DNA from: Lactiplantibacillus herbarum
GTDB taxonomy: Bacteria; Bacillota; Bacilli; Lactobacillales; Lactobacillaceae
Reading direction: 5' to 3'
Length of the DNA: 36,030 bases
Assembly: GCF_001039045.1 (NCBI RefSeq)
Contig: NZ_LFEE01000005.1
Location: forward strand, 11,687-47,716
Shown piece after piece: positions 14,844-23,513 of this stretch. How positions within the stretch are numbered: position 1 is the first letter of the stretch; each line of letters begins with the position of its first letter. The position numbers and the translations under genes are program-made. The notes beneath the pieces are model-generated. The model had not been told where the DNA came from and did not search any database. It saw only the letters and a program-made list of their open reading frames with translations.

Positions 14844-17024
14844 ATGGATAATGAAATTCTAAAGCTAGTTAATCGGACCCTAACTAAGTTTAAGCCGCAA
14901 CAGATCAAGGCGGTCTTAGGTTTAATGGATGAGGGTAATACGGTGCCATTTATTGCGCGGTACCGTAAAGAACGTACTGGCGAACTGGATGAAGTTGAAA
15001 TCCGGGAAATCAAAGACAATTATGATCGGTTGGCTAACTTAGAAGGGCGTAAAGCGGATGTCATCAAGCTGATCAATGAACAGCAACAGTTGACACCAGC
15101 TCTCAAGCAAGCAATCGAAAAGGCTGAAAAACTACAAGACGTCGAAGACTTGTATCTCCCATATAAGCAAAAACGCCGGACTAAGGCAACGATTGCCAAG
15201 GATGCTGGCTTAGAACCACTGGCAGCTTGGTTATTGCGTTTTCCAGCAAGTGGTATTCAAGAACACGCTGCTGAATTTGTGAATGCAGCGGAAGAAGTCC
15301 CTGATACGGAAGCGGCTTTGGCTGGTGCACATGAAATCTTAGCCGAAGCTTTTGGCGATAATGCTAGTCTTCGTAACTGGGTGCGTAATGAGACTCGTAA
15401 CCGTGGGCAGGTCGTTGCGACGGTTAAACCTAAGGGTAAAGCGTTGGATGAACAGGGTGTTTACCAACAATATTATGACTTCAGTAGTCCAATTAAACAG
15501 ATGGTTCCTTACCGCGTGTTAGCCATGAACCGTGGTGAAAAGGAAAAGGTCCTCAAAGTCAGCATTGAGATTGATAACACTAGTATCGAACGCTACTGTC
15601 ATTTTCGGTTTGTTGGTCAACATCAGGGACCAGCCGTTGAACTAGTTACGGCGGCCTATCAGGATGCTTACAAACGGTTCATTGGTCCAGCAATTGAACG
15701 TGAACTTCGTAACGAATTGAGCGATGCCGCTGACGAACAGGCCATCAATGTGTTCGGTGATAACTTGTATCACTTGTTGATGCAGGCACCCCTAAAAGGG
15801 CGGGTCGTACTCGGTTTTGACCCCGCTTATCGAACAGGGTGTAAGTTAGCCGTCATGGATGCTAATGGTAAGTTCCTTGATAAATTAGTGATTTATCCTC
15901 ACAAGCCAGCGGCAAATGCCAAGCGTGAAGCCGCTGCGGGCGAATTTAAAGCCTTTATTGAAAAGTACCAGGTTGAGATGATTGCGATCGGTAACGGGAC
16001 GGCCTCACGTGAATCTGAAGAATTTGTCTCACAAGTTCTGAAGACAATCAGCCGTCCAGTCTATTATGTAATCGTCAATGAAGCGGGGGCTTCCGTTTAC
16101 TCTGCTAGTGACAAGGCCCGTGCGGAATTCCCAGAGTTACACGTTGAACAGCGGAGTGCCATCAGTATCGGTCGTCGTTTACAGGACCCATTGGCTGAAT
16201 TGATTAAGATCGATCCGAAGTCAGTCGGGGTTGGTCAGTACCAGCACGACGTTCCTCAAAAAGCGTTGACTGCTCAGTTGGATACGGTAATTGAGACGGC
16301 CGTTAACCAGGTTGGGGTCAATCTGAATACGGCTAGTTCCGAATTGTTGACGCATATTTCAGGATTGTCGAGTACGATTGCCCAAAACGTGGTGACTTAT
16401 CGGGACGACAATGGTGAATTCACCAGTCGGCCACAGTTGAAGAAGGTTGCCCGTCTAGGACCTAAAGCGTACGAGCAAGCAGTCGGATTCTTACGGATTA
16501 TTGATGGCAAGAACGTCTTTGATAATACGGATATTCATCCGGAAAGTTACCCAGCAGCTAAAGCTTTATTAGCAGCGGCTGGATTGAAGACAACCGATGT
16601 GGGAACAGCCAAAGCCCAACAGTTAAATCTAGTAGATTTAGCAGCTGTTACGGCTAGTACGGGTGTGGGAACGTTAACGTTGAAGGATGTTATTGAGAGT
16701 TTACAAAAACCCGGTCGTGACGTGCGTGACACCATGCCAGCACCATTACTACGACAAGACGTATTGAAGATGAGCGACTTGAAGCCAGGCATGCAACTAC
16801 AAGGTGCCGTGCGTAACGTCGTCGACTTCGGCGCGTTTGTTGATATTGGTGTCAAACAGGACGGGTTAGTTCACGTTTCTAAGCTATCGAACAAGTTTTT
16901 GAAAGATCCACGCCAGGCGGTATCCGTTGGTGATATCGTCACGGTCTGGGTTGAGGAAGTTGACGAACAACGTCACCGGATTGCCCTGACAATGGTTGCG
17001 CCAGCTGATCAGTCTAATGACTGA
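14844..17024 (+). CDS. tex: Tex-family RNA-binding transcription accessory protein
   Basis: This cytoplasmic nucleic-acid-binding protein is related to the eukaryotic elongation factor Spt6. Domains in order are an N-terminal helical Tex domain (about 1-190), a YqgF-like RNase H fold around 330-460 (VVLGFDPAYRTGCKLAVMD), helix-hairpin-helix segments (NQVGVNLNTASSELL onward, about 490-560), and a C-terminal S1 domain (about 650-720; LQGAVRNVVDFGAFVDIG). The total of 726 residues is typical. I chose ATG 14844, which gives the standard MDNEILKLV start; TTG 14832 in the same frame cannot be excluded, and both have weak ribosome binding sites. The gene overlaps the SprT-like gene by eight bases. 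Confidence 0.93.
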   Translation: MDNEILKLVNRTLTKFKPQQIKAVLGLMDEGNTVPFIARYRKERTGELDEVEIREIKDNYDRLANLEGRKADVIKLINEQQQLTPALKQAIEKAEKLQDVEDLYLPYKQKRRTKATIAKDAGLEPLAAWLLRFPASGIQEHAAEFVNAAEEVPDTEAALAGAHEILAEAFGDNASLRNWVRNETRNRGQVVATVKPKGKALDEQGVYQQYYDFSSPIKQMVPYRVLAMNRGEKEKVLKVSIEIDNTSIERYCHFRFVGQHQGPAVELVTAAYQDAYKRFIGPAIERELRNELSDAADEQAINVFGDNLYHLLMQAPLKGRVVLGFDPAYRTGCKLAVMDANGKFLDKLVIYPHKPAANAKREAAAGEFKAFIEKYQVEMIAIGNGTASRESEEFVSQVLKTISRPVYYVIVNEAGASVYSASDKARAEFPELHVEQRSAISIGRRLQDPLAELIKIDPKSVGVGQYQHDVPQKALTAQLDTVIETAVNQVGVNLNTASSELLTHISGLSSTIAQNVVTYRDDNGEFTSRPQLKKVARLGPKAYEQAVGFLRIIDGKNVFDNTDIHPESYPAAKALLAAAGLKTTDVGTAKAQQLNLVDLAAVTASTGVGTLTLKDVIESLQKPGRDVRDTMPAPLLRQDVLKMSDLKPGMQLQGAVRNVVDFGAFVDIGVKQDGLVHVSKLSNKFLKDPRQAVSVGDIVTVWVEEVDEQRHRIALTMVAPADQSND

Positions 17025-17463
17025 TGAACAGTTACAACAAATGGTTGTTGAAATCTCCCAGCGAGATTTTCAACAACCATTTCTACACCAAGCTTACTTT
17101 AACGCACGGTTGCGAACGACGGGTGGCCGCTATCAATTGGAATCACACAACATCGACATTAACCCGAAGATGCTGACGGATTTCAATGAAGCCACTCTGC
17201 TCGGGGTCATTAAGCATGAACTGTGTCACTATCATCTGCACCTAGCGCACCGGGGTTATCGGCACCGCGATACTGATTTTAAGCGGCTATTGGCCCAAGT
17301 AGGTGGTTCACGGTACGCACCGACACCGAAGCAGAAGACGACACAAGCTTATCGCTATCTGTACCAGTGTCAGCGCTGCGGACAACGTTATTATCGTAAG
17401 CGCCGCATGGACACGACACGCTATACTTGTGGGCGTTGTCGAGGCCCGATTCGATTGGTGTGA
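17017..17463 (+). CDS. SprT-like zinc metalloprotease-family protein
   Basis: This 148-residue protein has the metalloprotease-type signature HELCHYHLH (about residues 68-76) and a C-terminal zinc ribbon with two CxxC-type pairs (CQRCG and CGRCRG). That is the SprT-like domain layout, related to the protease domain of eukaryotic SPRTN. The proteolytic activity of the bacterial members is not established as far as I know. The start ATG 17017 overlaps the end of tex by eight bases and has no clear ribosome binding site, so it is translationally coupled to tex. The tex-sprT order is a common pairing in lactobacilli, from memory. Confidence 0.87.
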   Translation: MTDEQLQQMVVEISQRDFQQPFLHQAYFNARLRTTGGRYQLESHNIDINPKMLTDFNEATLLGVIKHELCHYHLHLAHRGYRHRDTDFKRLLAQVGGSRYAPTPKQKTTQAYRYLYQCQRCGQRYYRKRRMDTTRYTCGRCRGPIRLV

Positions 17464-17469
17464 AAAGGT

Positions 17470-17498
17470 TTGCTAAAGTTCAGGGCTTCCGATAGAAT
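17470..17498 (+). promoter_or_regulatory. Promoter of hom-thrB
   Basis: TTGCTA (17470-17475), a 17-base spacer and TAGAAT (17493-17498), 35 bases before the start codon of hom. Confidence 0.6.
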
Positions 17499-17532
17499 TA
17501 GCTTAACTATTTAGAATATGGAGGGATTTACG

Positions 17533-18819
17533 ATGGAAACGATTAAAATTGGAGTGGTTGGACTGGGTACAGTCGGCACCGGTGTTGTTAAGATGCTACA
17601 AGCTCACCAAGCGAAAATTTCAGAAATTACTGGCCGTAAACTGGAACTCGCTTGCGTGGTCGTCCACAACTTGAAGAAGCACGAACAAGTTGAATTGGGG
17701 GACGTTCAGCTGACCGACCAAATTGAGACGTTGATCGATGATCCGTCCATTCAGATTATGGTCGAAGTAATGGGATCGATTCACCCCGCCAAAGAATATA
17801 TCACGCGGGCACTACAGGCTGGTAAACACGTGGTAACAGCGAATAAGGATTTGATTGCGCAGTATGGTCGTGAACTCGTTTCGATTGCGCGTGAAAATCA
17901 TCGCGACCTCTTCTATGAAGCTAGTGTTGCTGGTGGTATTCCAATCTTGCGGACAATCGACAACAGTTTTGCAGCTGACCACATTCAGCGAGTCATGGGA
18001 ATTGTCAACGGAACGACTAACTACATCATGACGCAGATGCTAACTAAGCAGTGGTCATACGATCAAGCGTTGAGTTCAGCTCAGGACCTTGGTTTTGCCG
18101 AGAGTGATCCAACGAATGACGTTGAAGGATTGGACGCGGCATTTAAGATGATCATCCTGACCCAGTTTGCGTTTGGGATGAGCTTGTCACTCGATCATGT
18201 TCAAGTACAAGGGATTACGAAGATCAGTCCGGAAGATATCGCCGAAGCTAACCAGCTAGGGTATACGATCAAACTACTCGGGATTGCGGAAGAGATTGAT
18301 GACCGCATCGCAGTATCAGTCGGGCCCGTCCTCGTTTCTGACCACCACCCATTGGCAACGGTGCAGAATGAAAATAACGCGGTGATGGTTACTGGGACGG
18401 CCGTGGGTGATACGATGTTCTACGGTCCGGGTGCTGGTGAACTCCCAACCGCTAACAGTGTGTTGAGTGATATCACGACGGTTGCCAAGAACATTGCACT
18501 GAATACCAATGGGAATACTTTCAACTCGTATCGTCAAGAGACTGTTTTGGCAACACCCGAAGATGTGGTTTACCCACACTTCATCGCCTTAAAAATGCGG
18601 GACGTACCCGGGATGATGATGAAGCTGACGGCAATCATGACGCGCGCAGAAGTCTCATTCAGTCGGATTATTCAAAACCAGTTAGGCGACGGTAATGCTC
18701 GCGTTGTGATTATCACTCATGCAATGAATGATCAACAATTGGCTGATATTACACGTGAGATTGGCGAACAGGATAATATGCAGTTACTTGCTAGTTATAA
18801 AGTTTTGAAGAATGCGTAG
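17533..18819 (+). CDS. hom: Homoserine dehydrogenase
   Basis: This NAD(P)H-dependent enzyme reduces aspartate semialdehyde to homoserine, the branch point to threonine and methionine. The N-terminal Rossmann segment is GVVGLGTVGTGVV. AGKHVVTANKDLIA and GTTNYIMTQM are the family signatures. A catalytic core follows, and the C-terminal ACT domain (about residues 350-425; LKMRDVPGMMMKLTAI) suggests threonine feedback inhibition. The length of 428 residues fits the ACT-containing form. The start is ATG 17533 because GGAGGG (from 17520) lies at proper spacing; the in-frame ATG 17518 is part of that site. The gene is co-transcribed with thrB eight bases downstream. thrC is not adjacent. Confidence 0.95.
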   Translation: METIKIGVVGLGTVGTGVVKMLQAHQAKISEITGRKLELACVVVHNLKKHEQVELGDVQLTDQIETLIDDPSIQIMVEVMGSIHPAKEYITRALQAGKHVVTANKDLIAQYGRELVSIARENHRDLFYEASVAGGIPILRTIDNSFAADHIQRVMGIVNGTTNYIMTQMLTKQWSYDQALSSAQDLGFAESDPTNDVEGLDAAFKMIILTQFAFGMSLSLDHVQVQGITKISPEDIAEANQLGYTIKLLGIAEEIDDRIAVSVGPVLVSDHHPLATVQNENNAVMVTGTAVGDTMFYGPGAGELPTANSVLSDITTVAKNIALNTNGNTFNSYRQETVLATPEDVVYPHFIALKMRDVPGMMMKLTAIMTRAEVSFSRIIQNQLGDGNARVVIITHAMNDQQLADITREIGEQDNMQLLASYKVLKNA

Positions 18820-18827
18820 GTGAGCAA

Positions 18828-19703
18828 ATGTTAACCATTTCAGTACCAGCAACTTCAGCTAATCTCGGTGCCGGGTTTGATTCGATCGGCTTAGCACTCG
18901 ATATGCAACTGACGCTACAAGTGTTACAACCGAGTGATCATTGGCAGATTGACCATCCGTTTGGCGCAGACGTACCAACAGATGAGCGTAATCTGATTAT
19001 CAAATCAGCGTTACACTTAGTACCTGATTTGCATCCGCAACATCTGCAGATGGATTCAAAGATTCCACTAGCACGTGGATTAGGGAGTAGTTCGACTGCA
19101 ATTGTGGCGGGGCTAGTGCTCGCTAACGAACTTACGGGTGCACAACGGACTACTGCTGACTTGTTAGAAGCGGCGACGACGTTGGAAGGTCATCCAGATA
19201 ACGTGGCACCGGCACTACTTGGTGGCCTGGTTGTGTCGACGTACTTGGATGAACAGGTGCAGGCGGTCAAACTGGCACTACCAACGTTGTTTGCAAGTGT
19301 TTATGTGCCAAACGAAGAGCTATTAACTTCGGCAAGTCGGGCAGCGTTGCCGAAAGACTTGCCATTCAAGCAGGCGATTGCGGGTAGCAGCGTGGGTAAT
19401 ACGTTAGTGGCGGCCTTAGCGACTCAAAACTGGGAAGTTGCGTTTCCGTTATTGGAGCAAGATCAATTTCACGAACAGTATCGCGCGGACTTAGTGCCTG
19501 CGTTGGCGCATGTACGACAGATTGCTCATGAGTTGGGAATTACTGGCACTTATCTGAGTGGGGCCGGTCCAACAGTTATTACGCTGGGCGACTATGGTCA
19601 GTTGGCAACCTTGCAGCAACATTTAGCTGCGGATGCGACATTAACCGGGCAGTTATTCTTGTTACCGATGGATGCAACGGGTGTTAAAGTACAAAAAGCA
19701 TAA
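18828..19703 (+). CDS. thrB: Homoserine kinase
   Basis: This GHMP-family kinase phosphorylates homoserine with ATP in threonine synthesis. The ATP-binding motif PLARGLGSSSTAIVAG (about residues 80-96) and the N-terminal VPATSANLGAGFDSIGLAL are unmistakable; the C-terminal GAGPT motif is also present. The 291-residue length is typical. TAGGTGAG (18817-18824) at the end of hom provides the ribosome binding site. Threonine synthase must be encoded elsewhere. Confidence 0.95.
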   Translation: MLTISVPATSANLGAGFDSIGLALDMQLTLQVLQPSDHWQIDHPFGADVPTDERNLIIKSALHLVPDLHPQHLQMDSKIPLARGLGSSSTAIVAGLVLANELTGAQRTTADLLEAATTLEGHPDNVAPALLGGLVVSTYLDEQVQAVKLALPTLFASVYVPNEELLTSASRAALPKDLPFKQAIAGSSVGNTLVAALATQNWEVAFPLLEQDQFHEQYRADLVPALAHVRQIAHELGITGTYLSGAGPTVITLGDYGQLATLQQHLAADATLTGQLFLLPMDATGVKVQKA

Positions 19704-19710
19704 AAGAAGC

Positions 19711-19752
19711 TTGTCAGACTCACAAAAATTTGTTAAAATAATTTTTGTGAGT
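19711..19752 (+). promoter_or_regulatory. tRNA-Leu promoter set inside a perfect 13-bp inverted repeat
   Basis: TTGTCA (19711-19716), a 17-base spacer and TGT-TAAAAT (19731-19739; extended -10) form a strong promoter. The same bases carry a perfect inverted repeat, 19718-19730 with 19740-19752, whose 9-base loop is the extended -10 itself. As RNA coming from thrB this would be a hairpin and may act as its terminator. Confidence 0.75.
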
Positions 19753-19757
19753 TATTT

Positions 19758-19841
19758 GCGGCCATGGCGGAATTGGCAGACGCGCAAGATTAAGGATCTT
19801 GTCGGGGCAACTCGGTGGAAGTTCGAATCTTCTTGGCCGCA
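19758..19841 (+). tRNA. tRNA-Leu (anticodon AAG)
   Basis: A class II tRNA of 84 bases. The acceptor GCGGCCA/TGGCCGC (19758-19764 with 19834-19840) and discriminator A19841 are present. The anticodon stem CAAGA/TCTTG encloses TTAAGGA, giving AAG. The long variable arm and T-loop TTCGAAT are present. Confidence 0.95.
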
Positions 19842-19854
19842 CTAATGAATCAGG

Positions 19855-19896
19855 AACCGGTATTGAGACGTGTAAACGTTGAGATGCCGGTTTTTT
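19855..19896 (+). terminator. Terminator of tRNA-Leu
   Basis: The outer stem AACCGGTAT/ATGCCGGTT (19855-19863 with 19884-19892, one T·G) and inner ACGT/ACGT are followed by a run of six Ts. Confidence 0.85.
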
Positions 19897-20417
19897 GTTG
19901 TGGATTATTAGTGTGAACGGTTGTAATCGCATCTGTTTTGGACAAAAGCGATACTGATTTTGAAACCGTCCTTGCAATAGTTGGATTACTAACTTTGACG
20001 GATTTTTGGGTTTAATCACACGGTTCCCCGTATTATAATGAATCTATTGAGTTAAGCGCTTTCTTGAATGGTGTAAAAATGCTATGTCTCAGCTATTAAA
20101 TGTATCATTGTAAGTAGCTAGAACTTCTATCCGAGGAACTAGTAGCATTCGGTTAAGGAAGCACTATTAATATAGTAGATTTAATTATCTTTACTCAATG
20201 GAAGAAAGTGATTCTTTAAATCAGACTAAGCAACTAGCAAGAAACCTGTCTTTTGACGGATTATGAATTCGCTAACAACTTAATAAAAGTCTAGCGATTT
20301 GTAAGTTTGTATTAAAAAATACGCTAATTAATACACAAAACAATGAATTTAATACTGTATTATAGATAGTGTATTGGAATAGACCGCTTTAAACCGGTAT
20401 TTTAGTTTTAGTGTATT
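19897..20417. other. Long gene-free region between tRNA-Leu and the PTS operon
   Basis: No ORF with a ribosome binding site is visible in these roughly 520 bases. There is a sigma-A-type TTTAAT-17-TATAAT (20011-20039), followed by TTAAGCGCTTTC (20052-20063), which resembles a catabolite (cre) site with two mismatches in the left part. An imperfect inverted repeat (ACGGTT...ATCGC with GCGAT...AAACCGT) lies at about 19917-19977. The right part (20305-20417) is AT-rich and holds several ATACAC/GTGTAT words that probably bind the PTS activator. Confidence 0.5.
20326..20417 (+). promoter_or_regulatory. Candidate ManR activator sites upstream of the PTS promoter
   Basis: AATTAATACAC (20326-20336) and GTGTATT (20369-20375 and 20411-20417) precede the sigma-54 promoter. 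The 11-bp word is repeated exactly at 26996-27006 before the second sigma-54 promoter, and in reverse complement at 24114-24124 before manR. Confidence 0.5.
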
Positions 20418-20434
20418 TTGGCACGGAAGTTGCA
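20418..20434 (+). promoter_or_regulatory. Sigma-54 (-24/-12) promoter of the mannose PTS operon
   Basis: TTGGCACGGAAGTTGCA fits the sigma-54 consensus TTGGCAC-N5-TTGCA exactly, with GG at 20420-20421 and GC at 20432-20433. Transcription would start near 20446. RpoN itself is not in the window. Confidence 0.92.
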
Positions 20435-20557
20435 TATATATTAGTGAGTGCGAAAAAGATTGCGCTTACAGTGTTAAAAACATAAATAGTTACAGGCAAT
20501 TTAGATATTATTTATTCGTTTTATATGACTGTAACGAAAAAAATAGGAGGTACAAAG

Positions 20558-21529
20558 ATGGTAAGCATTATTATTGCTAGTCATGGCGAATTTGCTAAAG
20601 GCATTCATCAATCAGGTTCAATGATTTTCGGCGAACAAGAAAACGTTCAAGCCGTTACGTTGATGCCTAGCGAAGGTCCTGACGACATCAAGGCTAAGTT
20701 AGAAAAAGCCATTGCTTCGTTTGACGATCAAGAACAAGTCTTGTTCTTAGTCGATCTTTGGGGCGGTACACCATTCAATCAAGTCAACGGCTTGTTTGAA
20801 GCACACAAGGACACATGGGCAATTGTTTCAGGTTTGAACTTGCCAATGTTGATTGAAGCATATGCTTCACGTCTTTCGATGGAGTCAGCACACGAAATTG
20901 CGACTCACATCATCGAAACTGCTAAGGATGGGGTTAAGGTTCGTCCTGAAGCCCTTGAACCTAAGGAAGAAAAGACTGCAGCAGTTGCTACTAATGCTAA
21001 CGCAGGTCGTCCAGGGAGCCTTGAATATGGGTTAGCTCGGATTGATTCACGTTTATTGCATGGTCAAGTTGCCACTGCCTGGAGTAAGACAATCAACCCA
21101 ACTCGGATTATTGTTGCTTCTGACAACGTTGCAAAGGATGACTTACGGACCAACATGATCAAGCAAGCTTCACCTGCTGGTATTCATGCCCACGTTATTC
21201 CAATCGATCAAATGATCAAGATTGCTAAAGATGATAAGCACTTTGGTGGTCAAAAAGCCTTGATCTTATTCGAAACACCACAAGATGCCTTACGTGCAAT
21301 CGAAGGTGGCGTTCCAATTAAGACCTTGAACATCGGTTCAATGGCTCATTCAGCTGGTAAAGTTCAACCAAACAAAGTTTTGGCCTTTGACCAAGATGAC
21401 ATTGATACTTACAAGAAGTTGGAACAAGATGGCATCGAATTCGATGTTCGTAAAGTTCCTTCAGATGGTAAGGACAATATGAATAACATCTTGAAAAAAG
21501 CTCAAAACATGTTAAATGAACAAAAGTAA
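20558..21529 (+). CDS. manX: PTS mannose/fructose/sorbose family EIIAB component
   Basis: This cytoplasmic phosphotransfer protein receives phosphate from HPr on the IIA domain and passes it to IIB and then to sugar bound by the membrane components. The IIA domain (about 1-130) starts with IIIASHGEFAKG, in which His9 is the phosphorylated residue. An Ala/Lys/Glu-rich linker (about 135-158) follows. The IIB domain (about 160-323) carries RIDSRLLHGQVATAW with active His168. The start ATG 20558 follows AGGAGG (20545-20550); the upstream in-frame ATG 20525 precedes that site and is not used. It is the first gene of a EIIAB-EIIC-EIID operon driven by the sigma-54 promoter. Substrates typical of the class are mannose, glucose and glucosamine. 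Confidence 0.95.
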   Translation: MVSIIIASHGEFAKGIHQSGSMIFGEQENVQAVTLMPSEGPDDIKAKLEKAIASFDDQEQVLFLVDLWGGTPFNQVNGLFEAHKDTWAIVSGLNLPMLIEAYASRLSMESAHEIATHIIETAKDGVKVRPEALEPKEEKTAAVATNANAGRPGSLEYGLARIDSRLLHGQVATAWSKTINPTRIIVASDNVAKDDLRTNMIKQASPAGIHAHVIPIDQMIKIAKDDKHFGGQKALILFETPQDALRAIEGGVPIKTLNIGSMAHSAGKVQPNKVLAFDQDDIDTYKKLEQDGIEFDVRKVPSDGKDNMNNILKKAQNMLNEQK

Positions 21530-21560
21530 TCACTATCAGAAGAAAATGGAGGATTAAATC

Positions 21561-22367
21561 ATGAATTTGAACGCAATTCAAATGATTTTAGTCGTAATTG
21601 TAGCATTTTTGGCTGGTATGGAAGGTATCTTAGATGAATTCCATTTCCACCAACCAGTTGTTGCATGTACGCTGATCGGTTTAGTTACTGGTCAATTAGT
21701 ACCATGTATTATTTTAGGTGGTAGCCTACAAATGATCGCCTTAGGTTGGTCAAACGTTGGTGCCGCAGTTGCTCCTGATGCTGCTTTAGCCGCTATTGCA
21801 TCCGCAATTATTTTGGTTCTTGGTGGCCAAGGCCGTGCCGGAGTTTCATCCGCCATTGCTATTGCCGTACCTTTAGCCGTTGCTGGTTTATTACTTACCA
21901 TCATTGCTCGTACGTTAGCAACTTTGATTGCTCACGTTATGGACCGTGCTGCTGAAGAAGGTAGTTTTGCTAAGATTGATTTATGGCAAATTATCGCCAT
22001 CTGTATGCAAGGTTTACGTATTGCCATCCCAGCTGCATTGATCTTAGCTGTTGGTGCTGCGCCAGTACGTTCAATGCTTAACGCAATGCCTGCTTGGTTA
22101 ACTGATGGTTTATCAATCGGTGGTGGTATGGTTGTTGCCGTTGGTTATGCAATGGTTATCAACATGATGGCTTCACGCGAAATGTGGCCATTCTTCGCTC
22201 TTGGTTTCGTTTTAGCTGCTGTTAGCGAAATCACACTTATCGGACTTGGTGCTATTGGTGTTGCCATGGCTCTTATCTACTTGAACCTTTCTAAGATGGG
22301 CGGTTCTGGTAACGGTGGTGGTTCCAATACTGGTGACCCTGTCGGCGATATCATCGATAAATACTAA
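21561..22367 (+). CDS. manY: PTS mannose family EIIC component (membrane)
   Basis: This membrane permease subunit forms the sugar channel with EIID. The protein of 268 residues is almost wholly hydrophobic, with conserved elements GMEGILDEFHFHQP near residue 20 and GQLVPCIILGGSLQMIALGW. The C-terminus is a hydrophilic Gly/Asn/Ser-rich tail. GGAGG (21548-21552) lies eight bases before the ATG. EIIC/EIID pairs of this class are the known docking receptors of class IIa bacteriocins and can admit phage DNA in other bacteria; that role is established for the family, not shown here. Confidence 0.95.
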   Translation: MNLNAIQMILVVIVAFLAGMEGILDEFHFHQPVVACTLIGLVTGQLVPCIILGGSLQMIALGWSNVGAAVAPDAALAAIASAIILVLGGQGRAGVSSAIAIAVPLAVAGLLLTIIARTLATLIAHVMDRAAEEGSFAKIDLWQIIAICMQGLRIAIPAALILAVGAAPVRSMLNAMPAWLTDGLSIGGGMVVAVGYAMVINMMASREMWPFFALGFVLAAVSEITLIGLGAIGVAMALIYLNLSKMGGSGNGGGSNTGDPVGDIIDKY

Positions 22368-22384
22368 CGAAGGAGGTAAAGACA

Positions 22385-23302
22385 ATGGCTGATAATAAAG
22401 TACAATTAACTAAAAATGATCGTATTAAAGTTTGGGTTCGTTCTAACTTCCTTCAAGGTTCATGGAACTACGAACGTATGCAAAATGGTGGCTGGGCATT
22501 TACGTTAATCCCAGTTTTGAAGAAGTTATACACAACTAAAGAAGACCGTGCCGCTGCTTTGAAGCGTCACTTGGAATTCTTTAATACCCACCCATACGTC
22601 GCTTCACCAATCCTTGGTGTTACGATGGCACTTGAAGAAGAACGCGCTAATGGTGCTCCCATTGATGACGTTACGATTCAAGGGGTTAAGGTTGGTATGA
22701 TGGGTCCTTTGGCTGGTGTTGGTGATCCCGTATTCTGGTTCACTTTGAAACCAATCATTGGTGCCTTAGCCGCTTCATTAGCTTTAAGTGGTAGTATCAT
22801 GGGACCAATTCTTTACTTCGTTGTATGGAATGCAATTCGTTTAGGTTTCATGTGGTACACTCAAGAATTCGGGTACAAAGCCGGTTCTAAGATTACTGAA
22901 GATTTATCAGGTGGTATTTTACAAGACATTACCAAGGGTGCTTCTATCTTAGGGATGTTCATCTTACCTGCCTTGATTGAACGTTGGGTTACGGTTGACT
23001 TCAGCCCCGTTAAAGTTTCGACCATCAAGCAAGCCTCAGGTGCTTACATTGATTGGGACAAATTACCAAAGGGTGCTGCTGGTGTCAAAGAAGCCTTGGT
23101 TCAACAAAAAGCTGGTCTTTCATTAGACAAGTACAAGGTTACGACTTTACAAGATAACTTAAATCAATTAATTCCTGGTTTAGCTGCTTTAATCATTACA
23201 TTCTTATGTATGTGGTTATTAAAGAAGAAAGTTTCACCAATCATCATTATCTTCGGTCTTTTCGCCTTTGGTGTTATCATGCACGTTCTTGGTGTTATGT
23301 AA
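22385..23302 (+). CDS. manZ: PTS mannose family EIID component (membrane)
   Basis: This is the second membrane subunit of the mannose-class permease. The N-terminal RSNFLQGSWNYERMQNGGW is the EIID signature. GPLAGVGDPVFWFT follows near residue 105, and C-terminal transmembrane helices end the 305-residue protein. An extracytoplasmic-type hydrophilic segment (about 205-255) precedes the last helices. A very good AAGGAGGT (22370-22376) lies eight bases upstream. Last gene of the operon before the terminator at 23373-23404. Confidence 0.95.
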   Translation: MADNKVQLTKNDRIKVWVRSNFLQGSWNYERMQNGGWAFTLIPVLKKLYTTKEDRAAALKRHLEFFNTHPYVASPILGVTMALEEERANGAPIDDVTIQGVKVGMMGPLAGVGDPVFWFTLKPIIGALAASLALSGSIMGPILYFVVWNAIRLGFMWYTQEFGYKAGSKITEDLSGGILQDITKGASILGMFILPALIERWVTVDFSPVKVSTIKQASGAYIDWDKLPKGAAGVKEALVQQKAGLSLDKYKVTTLQDNLNQLIPGLAALIITFLCMWLLKKKVSPIIIIFGLFAFGVIMHVLGVM

Positions 23303-23372
23303 AAAGCAATTTATATATTGTTGAAACTGCAATCTGAATCATCAGATCGTAGTGAGACTCGTTGATAAACTT

Positions 23373-23404
23373 AGATGGACTCTTCGGGGTCCATCTATTT
23401 TTTA
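23373..23404 (+). terminator. Terminator of the mannose PTS operon
   Basis: A 10-bp stem (23373-23382 with 23387-23396) capped by a TTCG tetraloop, then ATTTTTTAT. Confidence 0.85.
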
Positions 23405-23445
23405 TTCAGGGTGATAACAGGGTAGGTCTACTAATTGCGCTAGTT

Positions 23446-23474
23446 TTGCGTAAACACAACAAACACCGTATAAT
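23446..23474 (+). promoter_or_regulatory. Sigma-A promoter of manO
   Basis: TTGCGT (23446-23451), a 17-base spacer and TATAAT (23469-23474). It gives manO expression separate from the sigma-54 operon upstream. Confidence 0.7.
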
Positions 23475-23513
23475 TAAATTGGGAATAATTTGAGAAGGAA
23501 TGGAGTAATTTAA

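Noticed and set aside
19720-20019. Reverse-strand ORF of 99 codons containing RPRRFELPPSC
   Set aside because: It is antisense to tRNA-Leu. The RPRRFELP-type string is a well-known false product of translating tRNA genes backward. No ribosome binding site.
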